64,000 bases of DNA from Viola odorata (lineage: Eukaryota > Streptophyta > Magnoliopsida > Malpighiales > Violaceae). Position 1 is the stretch's first letter. Every line of letters begins with the position of its first letter. The stretch lies in assembly GCA_963691705.1 (NCBI GenBank), contig OY829537.1, positions 55,528,304 through 55,592,303 of the forward strand, in the 5' to 3' direction. Of this stretch, positions 54,741-64,000 are shown piece by piece. The translations under genes and the position numbers were made by a program. The notes under the pieces were generated by a model. That model worked only from the letters and a program-made list of their open reading frames with translations, was not told where the DNA came from and ran no database searches.

Positions 54741-55960
54741 ATTTTTTTTTTTAAATAAGACAACGAATTTGATTAATTAACGTCTGCAAGTACAAAAGGC
54801 GCGATCACCTCGGGGTATTCCTCTACCCAAACATTTCCTAAACCGGAAATCAGAGCCATTTGGCTTAACTCATATGCTGGAACATTCGTTGCGAAACGTA
54901 GATGCTAGCCATACCACTTCCTCTAGCACCAAGCCCGTATAGTTTACAGGAAAATCTCCATTGGTCAGGGCCAAGATGTTCTGAAGGCAGTCCGACTCAA
55001 TGATGATCCTTTCACACCCCCATTGCTTGGCTTGCGTAATAGCGTCTCGTAGCGCCAGAGCCTCCACTGTTGGTGCATCAGTCCTGTGAGGGAGAAAAAT
55101 AGTCCCTGACAAAATCAGCCCTCCCCTTTCATCTCGAGCTATGAAACCCAGGCCAATCCCCGAACTCCCTGGTGGGGAAGGCTTCCACTTCGGCTCGATG
55201 TGTTGGCATATAGGGGGAGAAGACCTCTGCTGCGGATGCCAGGCCTCCTTAAAATCTGTCAACAACTTCCCTCCCCTAATGACCACCTCATGGATTGATT
55301 CGTCACGTTGGCAGAAAATCCTGTTGTGCCTTGAAGTCCACAGCGACCATAGGGTTGAAATCAGTTTTTTGAGATTCGATTCATCCAGAGATGCCCTGGT
55401 TGCTGCTAGCCACTCAACCCAATTATCTCCTTGAAGCCTTGGAACTCTACCCCAAAAGTCAAATTTCGCCCATACCCTAGTCGTGAAAGGACAAGACAAC
55501 AACAAATGTGAGGTCGACTCAACCTCCTCGTTACAACAAGGGCACACTGGATCCACCATCAATCCTCTCCTTCCCAAGTTTACTTTGGTCGGGAGAGATC
55601 TATTACCCAGCCTCTACATGAAGTTTTTAAGCTTTGGAGGGATAGTTAAACCCCATAGATATTTCCACCAGCCTCTAGTCGGGCCCGGATCTTCATGTGC
55701 AGTTGTCGACGTTAGACTATGGTACCCACTTCGGAAAGAATACTTCCCATTTGTAGTTCCCCTCCACACAAGAGTATCATTCGCCTCATCCGGACTAAGC
55801 GGTAGGCTTAATATTTCCGATACTTCTTGCGGTAGAAAGAGTTGCTCCACTAGGTCAGTTTTCCAACACCGTCGTCCCCGGTCAATAAGCTCAGCCACTG
55901 TTGCTTCCTCGTCCAGACCTGACACAGGCGCTGAGATCATCCCATTTGCAACCGATGTGA
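54741..55960 (-). pseudogene. 3' end of an L1-type LINE: zinc-binding RT C-terminus and RNase H
   Basis: Motifs on the - strand: WRGTTNGKYSFRSGYHSL and LWGLTIPPKLKNFM (RT zinc-binding domain region), CPCCNEEVESTSHLLLSCPF (Cys/His motif), then an RNase H-like domain (GLGFIARDERGGLILSGT, EALALRDAITQAKQWGCERIIIESD). The frame breaks at a TAG replacing Trp near 55613 and a frameshift near 54880, after which it resumes to ADVN. An A tract (T run about 54743-54753) follows, as expected for a LINE 3' end. It is 5'-truncated near 55960. Confidence 0.8.
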
Positions 55961-56152
55961 GCCATGGAATAATATTTTTTTATATTATTCTACTCACTCT
56001 TTTTTCTCCTCTTATCCTACACAATTTTACTAATGTTGGAATAAGTACCCATAATTACTTTTTATTTTATTTTGTTATACTTTAAAATCAGTATGTAAAA
56101 TAAAATTTAGGCACTATTTCCTAAGTACTTTATATTTTGAAGAGGGAGGGGA
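55961..56152. other. AT-rich spacer ending in a polypurine tract
   Basis: No gene. It ends GAAGAGGGAGGGGA directly before TGATATG at 56153, which fits a PPT before a 3' LTR. Confidence 0.5.
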
Positions 56153-56968
56153 TGATATGTGCATGACCACACCCGCGTTTGGACCTAATCAACCATGGCT
56201 TTCTAATGATCGAAGAATGTAGAGAAGGGAAGTAAAGGCCCACGAGAACCAAGCCCTAACACCCCATGTGCCAATCCCTAAGGCATGAAACCAAGAACAC
56301 AACCTTTTGAAGGACTTGAAGTAGCTTTTTGAAGGAAAAGTCCTTAACGGTATGCTGCCAAGTCACTAGCGGCATACCGTCAGTCTTGGCCATCAATTGC
56401 CAAAATTGACACAATAATTGCCGAGACTAACGACATGATGCCAGGCCCTTAGCGACATACCGCTAGTCCCGGTTTTCAAGAAGAAGCCGACCATTTTGAA
56501 GCATTGTATAAGCATTTTATAAATAGCTCTTTCCTTTCATTTTGTAAACTCAGCTTGTATTTTGATGAAACTTAGTTGAGTGTTTTAGCCTCCTAACTCT
56601 CATTATAAGCTCTCTTGGTGCTTATCTATTTGGTTTGGAAAGCCATTGATTTGAGTCAAGTAAAAATATCAAAAGTTTCGACCTTGTTGTGTCATGTTTG
56701 TGTTGCACATTTATTTGTGAATTTCAACATCAAAAGGCCAAGAACAAGAACCTTAATCCTCATGATTAAGTTACTCTTTCCGCATTTGTGTGTGTCGATG
56801 TGTATGTGATTGCGTCTTCCCTTTCTCCTTGTGTCAAACGTGCCTATCTTCCATCTTAAACTAGATCCTTCTCAAGAGAACAATCTCTCATGGATCTCTC
56901 ACCATCAATCTGTCCTACACGCTGCGCCAACTCCATCATCCTTTTAAGGGAGAACTGTGACCGTATCA
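56153..56968 (+). repeat. Probable chromovirus LTR
   Basis: It starts TGATATGTGC after a polypurine tract, contains internal repeats of GCGGCATACCG/GCGACATACCGCTAG, an ATAAATAG box at about 56518-56525, and may end at CCGTATCA (56968). The 3' end is uncertain. Confidence 0.5.
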
Positions 56969-57240
56969 GCATGTGCAGAGAAATTGTGAGAAAAATAGCC
57001 CGCATGAAAAGAGTGAGCATGCGAGAGGAAAACACATGCATGAAAAGAGTGAGCATGCAGAGATTGGCATTTATAGAAAAGGAGAGATGTGTGTTTATGC
57101 CAGAGGGAAAGAAGTGAGGAACTCATTATGTATGCGCAAAATCTATTTTGGCGCAAGCCATCCAAAACCGTTTGATTTTTGGCCATTGCGTCTTGATACT
57201 TATAACCCTAACCCATTCATTTTCTCTTCTACTAGTGTTT
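56969..57240 (+). pseudogene. Short chromovirus protease-RT linker remnant
   Basis: It encodes Lys/Glu-rich repeats (HEKSEHAEIGIYRKGE) like the variable linker between protease and RT seen again near 62,700. No catalytic motif. Confidence 0.35.
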
Positions 57241-57957
57241 TGATATGAGCGTGGATCCTTATATTGCCAAAGAAAGGCCTCCCGCGTGGCCAAGTGATAC
57301 GAGCATGGACCCGTCTGACAAGAGTGTGCGCCTACCTGTGCCTAAAGTCATTGCCAATGAAAGACCTTCGGCTTGGCCTAGCTTCCCCGCATCAAAAGAG
57401 CCAATTTTGCACTTCTTGGGAAGTGTTTGGCGTCATGACACCAAGCCCTTAGCATCATGATGCCAAGAGATAGTTTTTGGCATTTTGGGCAGTGTTTGGC
57501 GTCATGACTCCAAGCCCTTAACGTCATGATGCCAAGGACTGGTTCGTTAACATTTTGGGCTATTTTTAAGGGCTTTTCAGCCTTGTTTTGTGATGACTAT
57601 AAATACCTAAACCACGACCATTTGTTAGGAGTCTTTGAATTGAATGTTATCTTCTTAGACCATTTATCTTAGGGTTAGGGTTCTTAGAACCAATCTATCA
57701 TCTTGTCAAACAACCGGGTTGTTCATCCTTGAGGTGAAAGGGTCGGCTTGGCTAGAGATCCTTACATACTTTGCAGCAAGGTTGCTCTAGCAAGACTTGA
57801 GAGGGTTTGTCAATTTTGTAAGTTCATTATTGTTATCATCAATACACTTTCGATTATCCTCCATTAAATCCGCTGCGTTTACTCCATCTATCATCCATTT
57901 TCGTTTACTTATTCAATCCATCTCGGCTTCATCTCCATTTGGAACCAAGATCGTATC
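57241..57957 (+). repeat. Chromovirus-like LTR (about 717 bp)
   Basis: It starts TGATATGAGCGTGG and ends GATCGTATCA. It has repeated GGCGTCATGAC(A/T)CCAAGCCCTTA units (about 57430-57530), a CTATAAATAC box (about 57598) and AGGGTTCTTAGAACC. It shares blocks with 29436-29950 and its start with the LTR at 28660-29435. No partner LTR is identified. Confidence 0.55.
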
Positions 57958-58797
57958 ATGTTTCTTCTCATATGTAAGGAAATAAGGGATTAATTCCACA
58001 GAAGAAGCCTCATGTCGTGCTTCCAAGAGGATGGAAGAAGCATTGTTTGCTAATGGAGCCTAGTTCAACTAATCCTAGCCGCCAAGGTTTTGTGCGTCTT
58101 TCCTTCCTTAAATCTGATTTGCTTGAGTATACTAACATCGTTGAATTTATGATGTTGATTTAAATTCTAATTCATTTAATGATGGTTGTATATGAGAGTC
58201 AGTAGCGAATTCATACACCTTTGAGGAGTATTTGCGCAAACGTAAAATGTTTAGTAGGTCAAATAAGCCATGGGAGGAGATAGTTGTGCAGAGGTCACAT
58301 TGTGATGTCGTGTTGGGTCACTTTAGTACAACTAATATTACTAACTTGAGTCTCAAAGAGCCTTTGTGTTTATATGACTTGTCTTTGAGCCTTGTTAGTA
58401 AGCGCCGGAAGAAGTCCTTTAGTGACTTAGGGCAAGAATTGTGGCGTACATTGAGCACGCCCAAGAGGTGATATTTATCCAGCCGTCTGCAATTCTTTGG
58501 AGGAACAGAAGTGGGGAAGCAAGCTCTTGGAGCCTTATGGTGTCCTTTGGTTTGTAAGTTCGTACTTGCTTGGGTATAAGTAGTTCGTTCCTTATATTTA
58601 CTTATAATCATTTTTCTTATGGCTTTATTCTTATGATGTCATTAACCCCTTTATCTTTGAGTAAGATTCTAAGCTTAGGTGATAAAAAGGGGTCAGCGCT
58701 AGTGAGGATGCCGCTTGAGCAAGCCAAGGAGCGCATGGAGTGCATGGAGCGCATGGGTGACCAGCAGACAAGTAGAGGATACTAAAGAGGGCTACGT
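57958..58797. other. Degenerate retrotransposon interior
   Basis: Short frames without a recognisable domain. Its position between LTR-like sequences suggests decayed element interior. Confidence 0.35.
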
Positions 58798-59054
58798 TTG
58801 TTCTTTGAAGTGAGTGATTGGGATAGGATATGCTTACATCAGGAACGGTTGCCTACCCAACACAAGGAGATGGTTGCTAAGGAACGTGATGGTTCTACCC
58901 ATCCCATCGCTGTGCACATAGACACCACTGCCGAGTTGGATGTCTTGGGTAATTCTGGTCTTTTGATTGTGCCTTTTGTTGATTCTAACTTAAGGTTATA
59001 TGTTGCAAGTTTGGCTGCGGATTCGAGGATGAATCCTTTCGAAGGGGGAGAGGA
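58798..59054 (+). pseudogene. Chromovirus-type pol C-terminus remnant
   Basis: FFEVSDWDRICLHQERLPTQHK resembles the integrase C-terminal segment 'VGDWVWLHLRKERFPT', and ADSRMNPFEGGEDD resembles the usual pol end of this group. The end overlaps a polypurine tract (GAAGGGGGAGAGGA) directly before the LTR. Confidence 0.65.
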
Positions 59055-60168
59055 TGATACGGTTCTTACCCCATCGCACGGCACACGCGCCTGCGCCATG
59101 CAGCTAGGGCTAATTGGACCAAGACGTCAAGCCAAGGATGTCATAAAGCATCAAGAGAGGTTACAACAACCTCTGAGCATGGAGATAGAGCTAGAGGTGC
59201 TGCCAGTTTAAGCCACAAGGTGAGGGACGCTCATATCGAATGCTAGTGCACCAACGAACGAGTCAAGAATGTCCAACCGAGCCATTTCATGGAAGAGAGG
59301 CTTCGACCAGGGATCTATGAGCCTTACTGGATAGTTTGAGGTGTTAGTTGCATCAGGACCAAGTATAGAGATGTTTGCACTTCTAGATCGTCAGATGGAC
59401 ATAGTGATATTGTCACACGCAAGAGGTCAATGCGCAGGCACAACAAGCGACTATGTTGGAGCCGGTCCGGACACAGAAGGTCAGATGCGAGTGATTGACC
59501 TTGTTTCCTATAATTGAGGATGTTGGCTCACATTGGATTGACTTTCAGCCCAAACGCATGAGCCAATTGGGAGTTAGCCTGAGTCTACATTATCGCTAGT
59601 AGAGGGAGTGCAAGTCGGCATCCGACTTCGGAAGAAAGCCAAGTCAAGGCTCAACCATGAAGGAAACCTCTTGAAGCTTCTGGAACATTAATTAGTTATA
59701 TTTATTATTTATTCTAATTAGTAGATAGACTTATTAGTCGAGTAGAACTCCTAGTTCTATTCGAAGTGGAAGTTGCGATTAGCGCCTATTTAAGGAGTCA
59801 CTCGACTCATTGTTGAGAGAGACCCTTTTTTATTAAATTAATATTTGAGACTTTATCTTAGGAGTATTTACTCTATGTTCCTTTGCGAACCTTGTTCTAA
59901 TCTTCAGTACGGCAAGCTACGATTAGTTTCAAGTAAAATATGAAATTGCTATCTTATTGATCGTTTCCCTTAGGTTGATATTCACAAGTTGAATATAGGT
60001 CTAACATCGATCAAGAACCTCACTTGAAATTGACTAGGTTGGGTAACATGGGTTGTTATTAGGTCTAGAATTGTACTCGTGAGCCATCTATCCAATTTCC
60101 TTGCAACTCTCAAACCTTTGAACTAGATCAAGAACTCAAATTGAGCCTAGGCAACGAGGATTGTATCA
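59055..60168 (+). repeat. 3' LTR of a chromovirus-type element (about 1.1 kb)
   Basis: It starts TGATACGG next to a polypurine tract and ends GATTGTATCA. It is similar along its length to 60438-61531. Confidence 0.7.
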
Positions 60169-60437
60169 AAGCCGAGAGAAGAACCTTAATGATGATCGAG
60201 CACCACATCGGGAGCCAAGGACCATTCGAGTGCCTATCGGAAACCCTAGGCCACTCATGTAGCCTATCATAGCCTTCACGCCCTTGCACCTATCGCAACC
60301 ATCGTGTGAGTCCTCACACCTATCGCAGCCTTCGCGGGCCTCATACGTATTGTAGCTAACACATGAAGGTCTCTTGCATCAAGCCCGTGCAAGCCATGAA
60401 GCCTTCTCGCGCGCATCGCAGCTAGCGCTTACCTTAT

Positions 60438-61531
60438 TGATACGATCCTAGCCTTAGCGCACGCACAACGCGCACCGAGGGCTTAGTGGATGAGCGCATT
60501 AAGTCAAAGACACCGAGGAGCATCGAGGGAGGCTCACACAACCTCATCAAATGGAGACAACACCCATCGCATAGACATCACAAACCTTGGAGCTTGTAGC
60601 GCACGCGCCACACGCTAGCACACCTACTCGGATGGGAGTGATGACCAGTCGAGCCAACCCATGGAAGAGAGGCTTCGACCAACAATCCAAAGTCAATATA
60701 AGACAGAAGGATGTCTTAGGAGAGTCGTGGCCAAGATTGGGGTCAATCGCACGAGTGGATCACAAGAACGCCCAAGTCGATCTTGTTGTGCGCAAGAAGG
60801 GTGCGCACAAGGCCCGCAAGCGCATACGTTGGGAACAGTCCACTCAAGCAAGTCCAAATGCAAGCGACCGACTTTGTTTAAGCTATGTCAGGATGTTGGA
60901 GAGTTTTGAACCAGATTTGAGGCCAAACGCTCGAGCCAATCGTCCTAGGGCTCGAGGTGACGTATTGACGCACACCATGAGTGAGCCATGGGTGCGACTT
61001 GGAGGAATCAGAGTCCATGAGCGAGATGAGCGGGTAGAGCTATCATAGAGCTCTTAGAACTCTTTTTAGTTATTTATTTATTTACTTAAGTTAAAAAGCT
61101 GATAGTATTTGTATTTAGATAGAATTTCTATTTATAGTCTAAGTAGGATTTGCGCAAGCCTATATAAAGGAGCGCATAAACTCATTGTAAATTAAGTTGT
61201 TTTTGATAATAAAATTCTGAGAGAATTTCTCAAATTGTTCATGCGAGAGCCTTGTCTTTAATTGAGTCCGAACACTCGATTAAAATCACAAGTAAAACCC
61301 GAAAGTTTACCCTCATTGATTCGTTTACCCTATATTGAGTAAGGTAGGTCTTTACTAGGTCTAGAATTCGATTTAAGAACCTCACTTGAAATCGATTAGG
61401 TTGCTTAGCATAGGTTTCTAAGAGGTCTAAGCTCGTACTTGTTGAGCTCTGTCCATTCCACATTGAAATCTAAGCCTCGAACTAGATCGGGAAATTACTC
61501 GTTACGGACCTAGGCAACTAGGATCGTATCA
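60438..61531 (+). repeat. Second, diverged LTR of the same family (about 1.1 kb)
   Basis: It starts TGATACGATCC and ends GATCGTATCA. Shared blocks with 59055-60168 include GGAAGAGAGGCTTCGACCA, AAGAACCTCACTTGAAAT and CTAGGCAAC(G/T)AGGAT. There is no polypurine tract or recognisable pol before it. Confidence 0.65.
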
Positions 61532-61679
61532 GTTAGTAGTGTAGCACAAGGCGTTCAGGTTTGGTATCTATCTTTTCATTTTCAAGTTTTCTTTGTTGAG
61601 ATTGGTTTTCTTCTACCCATTTTATAACCAATCTCCTTGCGTGCTTTGTTAGTTATTTTGTGTCTGGGATGGCAAATGA

Positions 61680-62375
61680 GCAATGGAGAATTGTTTTTCG
61701 GAGGATGTGGTTAAACATCGCTTTCATTTCGATCATTGCCCTATTCTGATTAAGCTAACTACTGATGGTAGGAGGAATTGTAAGGGGAAGGTTTTTTGGT
61801 TTTTTAGAAGGTTAAAGAGATTTGGGCTGGATCTGAGCTCTGAGGATTTAGGGAGTCTTTGGATTGGCATCTTAAAAATTATGGGCCAGAACTGTCTGAA
61901 TGGAATAATAGTGTATACGGTAACCATCACAAAACTATTGTTACTAAATGAGAGTACCTTGAATAGTTATAGACCCAGCCTTTTTCGAACAGAATTCTTA
62001 ATGAGATAGAAAAGGTTAGTAAAAAACTTGAGGAATTAAATCATAGGGAGAAGGTTATATGGAAACAATGTTCTCAAGTTCTCTAAATTGAAAAGAGTGA
62101 TAGGAATACAAAGTTTTCCATGCCTGAGCATCCCAAAGGAAGAAGAGAATGCTATTGAGAGAATTAAGGACGAGTCGGGTAGTTGAAGGGACTCCCCTGA
62201 TGAGATTGAGGGTCTTTATTCTCTTCTGAGCGTTGTAGTAATATTTTAAATGTTTTATAGTTTATAACTCCCCATGTCTCCCAATCTATGAACAAATATC
62301 TTGATCGTATTTTTACAAAAGATGAGGTTTTTAAAGCTCTTAAACATATGTATCCCATCAAGGCAAAGAAAGAAA
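61680..62375 (+). pseudogene. L1-type LINE fragment, endonuclease end to RT start
   Basis: Blocks in changing frames: HFDHCPILIKL (endonuclease C-terminus, SDHCP-type), LEELNHREKVIWKQCSQV, DRNTKFFHA and FTKDEVFKALKHMYPIKA (start of RT). Several stops and frameshifts. It ends abruptly at a gypsy protease fragment. Confidence 0.75.
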
Positions 62376-62399
62376 TAATTGTTTAAAGGGAAACACAAA

Positions 62400-63664
62400 T
62401 AGTTCAGCTTTTGAAAGGTATTTTAGATCAAAGGTACTCTCCCTCACACAAGATGGAAAACTTGAGGATGAAAGATTATGTGATGTAGTACCGATGGATG
62501 CTAGCCATCTCCTCCTCGGTCGACCATGGCAGTTTGACCGATGGGTCACCCATGATGGACGTACCAATATGATTCATCTCACTCATTGCCGTAAGAAATA
62601 TAGCATTCTGCCACTATCACCGGCAAGTCCGAGAGGACCAACGCCACATGGAAAAAGCAAGTGATGAATTCCAATTGATGAGAAAATTGAGAGAAAAGAG
62701 CGGAGAGAAAAATATGAGCCGTGAGAAAACACACCATGAAAAAAGTAAGCATGGTCCAATGAGTGAGAGTGAGAGTGAGTGTGAAACACAAGAAAAGAAG
62801 AGAGAAGAAATTAAGGAGAGACGCTAATACACGTCATGAAAATAGCAAGCATGGTAGAGAGAGTGAGCATAAACCAATGAGTATTTTGGCAAGGAGAAAG
62901 GATGTGAGGCATGCACTTTTTGCTTAGAAAGTGTGCCTAGTACTTCGGTACAAGGCACATTGTTTGAATGTTGCTACTAACCTTCCTTCTGCTCTACCCA
63001 GCCTGATTGTCTCTCTCTTGCAGGAATTTGAGGATGTGTTTCCAGCCGAGATGCTAGTGGTCTCCCTCCCATTTGTGGGATAGAACACAAAATAGACCTA
63101 GTACCAGGATCATCATTGCCCAATAGGCCCGCCTATCGGTGCAATCCTAAAGAGACCAAAGAGCTATAACAGCAAGTAGATGACTTGATGACCAAGGGCT
63201 TCATCCTGGAAAGTGTGCCCCTCTACGCTATACCGGTATTACTTGTACCGAAGAAGGATGGCTCTTGGCGGATGTGCGTTGACTCCTGAGCCATCAACAA
63301 AATTACCGTGCGATACCAACACCCGATACCAAGGCTTGACGACATGCTTGACAAATTAAGTAGAAGCAAGATTTATTCAAAGATTAATCTCATGAGTGGC
63401 TACCATCAAATCCGGATGCATGAAGGTGACTAATGGAAGACTGCCTTCAAAACAAAACACGAGTTGTATGAATGGATGGTAATGCCATTCGGACTTTCTA
63501 ACGCCCCTAGCACTTTCATGAGATTGATGAATCATGTCTTGCGTGACTTTATCGGGAAGTATGTGGTAGTGTATTTTGATGACATTCTCATTGATAGCCC
63601 ATCTCTTGATGCACATGTTCTACATTTACAACCACACACTAGTAAGTATATATGGAGCTTTTAA
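62400..63664 (+). pseudogene. Chromovirus protease-linker-RT remnant
   Basis: It contains the protease end LCDVVPMDASHLLLGRPWQFD, a Lys/Glu/Ser-rich linker (about 62650-62830), EFEDVFPAE, then RT blocks [53 protein letters not shown] and VVYFDDILI. The catalytic YFDD-type motif is present, but several stops interrupt the frame (such as the TGA in VDS*AI). Confidence 0.8.
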
Positions 63665-64000
63665 GTACCTAGCCCGGGAGTTCACTAGACAAACAACCAT
63701 ACACCAACAAGTACAAGGAAGGAAGAAGATAGTACGGATGCGCAACGGAATGGAAGCAAAGATAAACAAAGGAAGGAAGAATGTTACTGAGATAAACAAG
63801 AAGGGAAATATGGAAGGACTTGAGCCCGGTGAAGAATATTGAGATGCACGTTGAACACACGGGTAGAGATTTAGAAATGGATAGAAACATACACATATAT
63901 TTCACAAGGATTTCATTTACAAGAACGGCTAGAAAACGATTACACACAAATACAAAGGTTGATGGTTTATATTTTACTTATGGAGTTTCAAAGCACCATC
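63665..64000. other. End of window, no gene supported
   Basis: A Lys/Arg-rich frame runs to about 63842, but I recognise no domain. The RT remnant loses similarity at about 63650. Confidence 0.35.

Noticed and set aside
60587..61048. 153-aa Arg-rich frame in the second 1.1-kb LTR
   Set aside because: It lies inside an LTR, is not open in the related LTR at 59055-60168, and has no recognised domain.

Overview
This is nuclear DNA of a flowering plant, probably a eudicot. It has intron-containing housekeeping genes (LSM6, a LURP-one-related gene and a RAD21/SYN4 cohesin gene), plant-type Ty3/gypsy lineages (Tat, chromovirus, Athila), a PIF/Harbinger transposon, a Stowaway MITE and L1-type LINE fragments. 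I cannot name the species from sequence alone.

Layout. (1) 1-25,260 is a nest of three Ty3/gypsy elements of the Tat lineage. Tat-2 (+ strand, 3,520-11,590 continuing at 23,292-~25,260) is the host element. Tat-1 (+ strand, 1-3,519, left part outside the window) sits inside the RNase H region of Tat-2. Tat-3 (- strand, 11,591-23,291, two LTRs, 5-bp target duplication ATAAT) sits just upstream of an antisense gene of Tat-2. (2) 25,265-30,600 holds the 5' part of a chromovirus-like element (gag, protease, leader, 5' LTR), an LTR-like remnant and an Athila-like RT fragment. (3) 30,917-35,531 is a PIF/Harbinger element with two divergent genes, TIRs and a TAA target duplication. (4) 35,535-52,440 is the gene island: LSM6 (+), a LURP-one-related gene (+) and a 15-exon cohesin gene (-). 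(5) 52,440-64,000 is repeat-rich DNA: a Stowaway MITE, LINE pieces, and chromovirus LTR, protease, RT and integrase remnants.

The most interesting content is on the strand opposite to gag-pol in the Tat elements. Between pol and the 3' LTR each element carries an ordered cassette of four antisense genes, called aB, aA, aC and aD here (order from pol to LTR). Read across the three copies, each gene has its own TATA-like box at a conserved distance from its ATG. aA has one intron and aB has two, with the same positions and phases in every copy that can be compared. aA and aB look like diverged paralogues: an N-terminal domain resembling Pfam 'putative gypsy type transposon' and a C-terminal coiled coil. 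aC and aD are small proteins I do not recognise. aD is bracketed by direct copies of a 14-17 nt motif, one of which abuts the 3' LTR where a polypurine tract would be expected. Antisense extra ORFs are known in the Tat lineage; the four-promoter, intron-conserving layout is what merits follow-up.

Tat-3 keeps an uninterrupted gag-protease-RT frame but lacks RNase H and integrase, so it would depend on a helper in trans. Tat-2 has a dead pol (two frameshifts, three Trp-to-stop changes) but an open three-exon aB gene. The Harbinger element looks recent: its transposase is open, and its bidirectional promoter contains four 131-bp repeats, each with a G-box and an inverted repeat. It lies about 50 bp upstream of the LSM6 TATA box.
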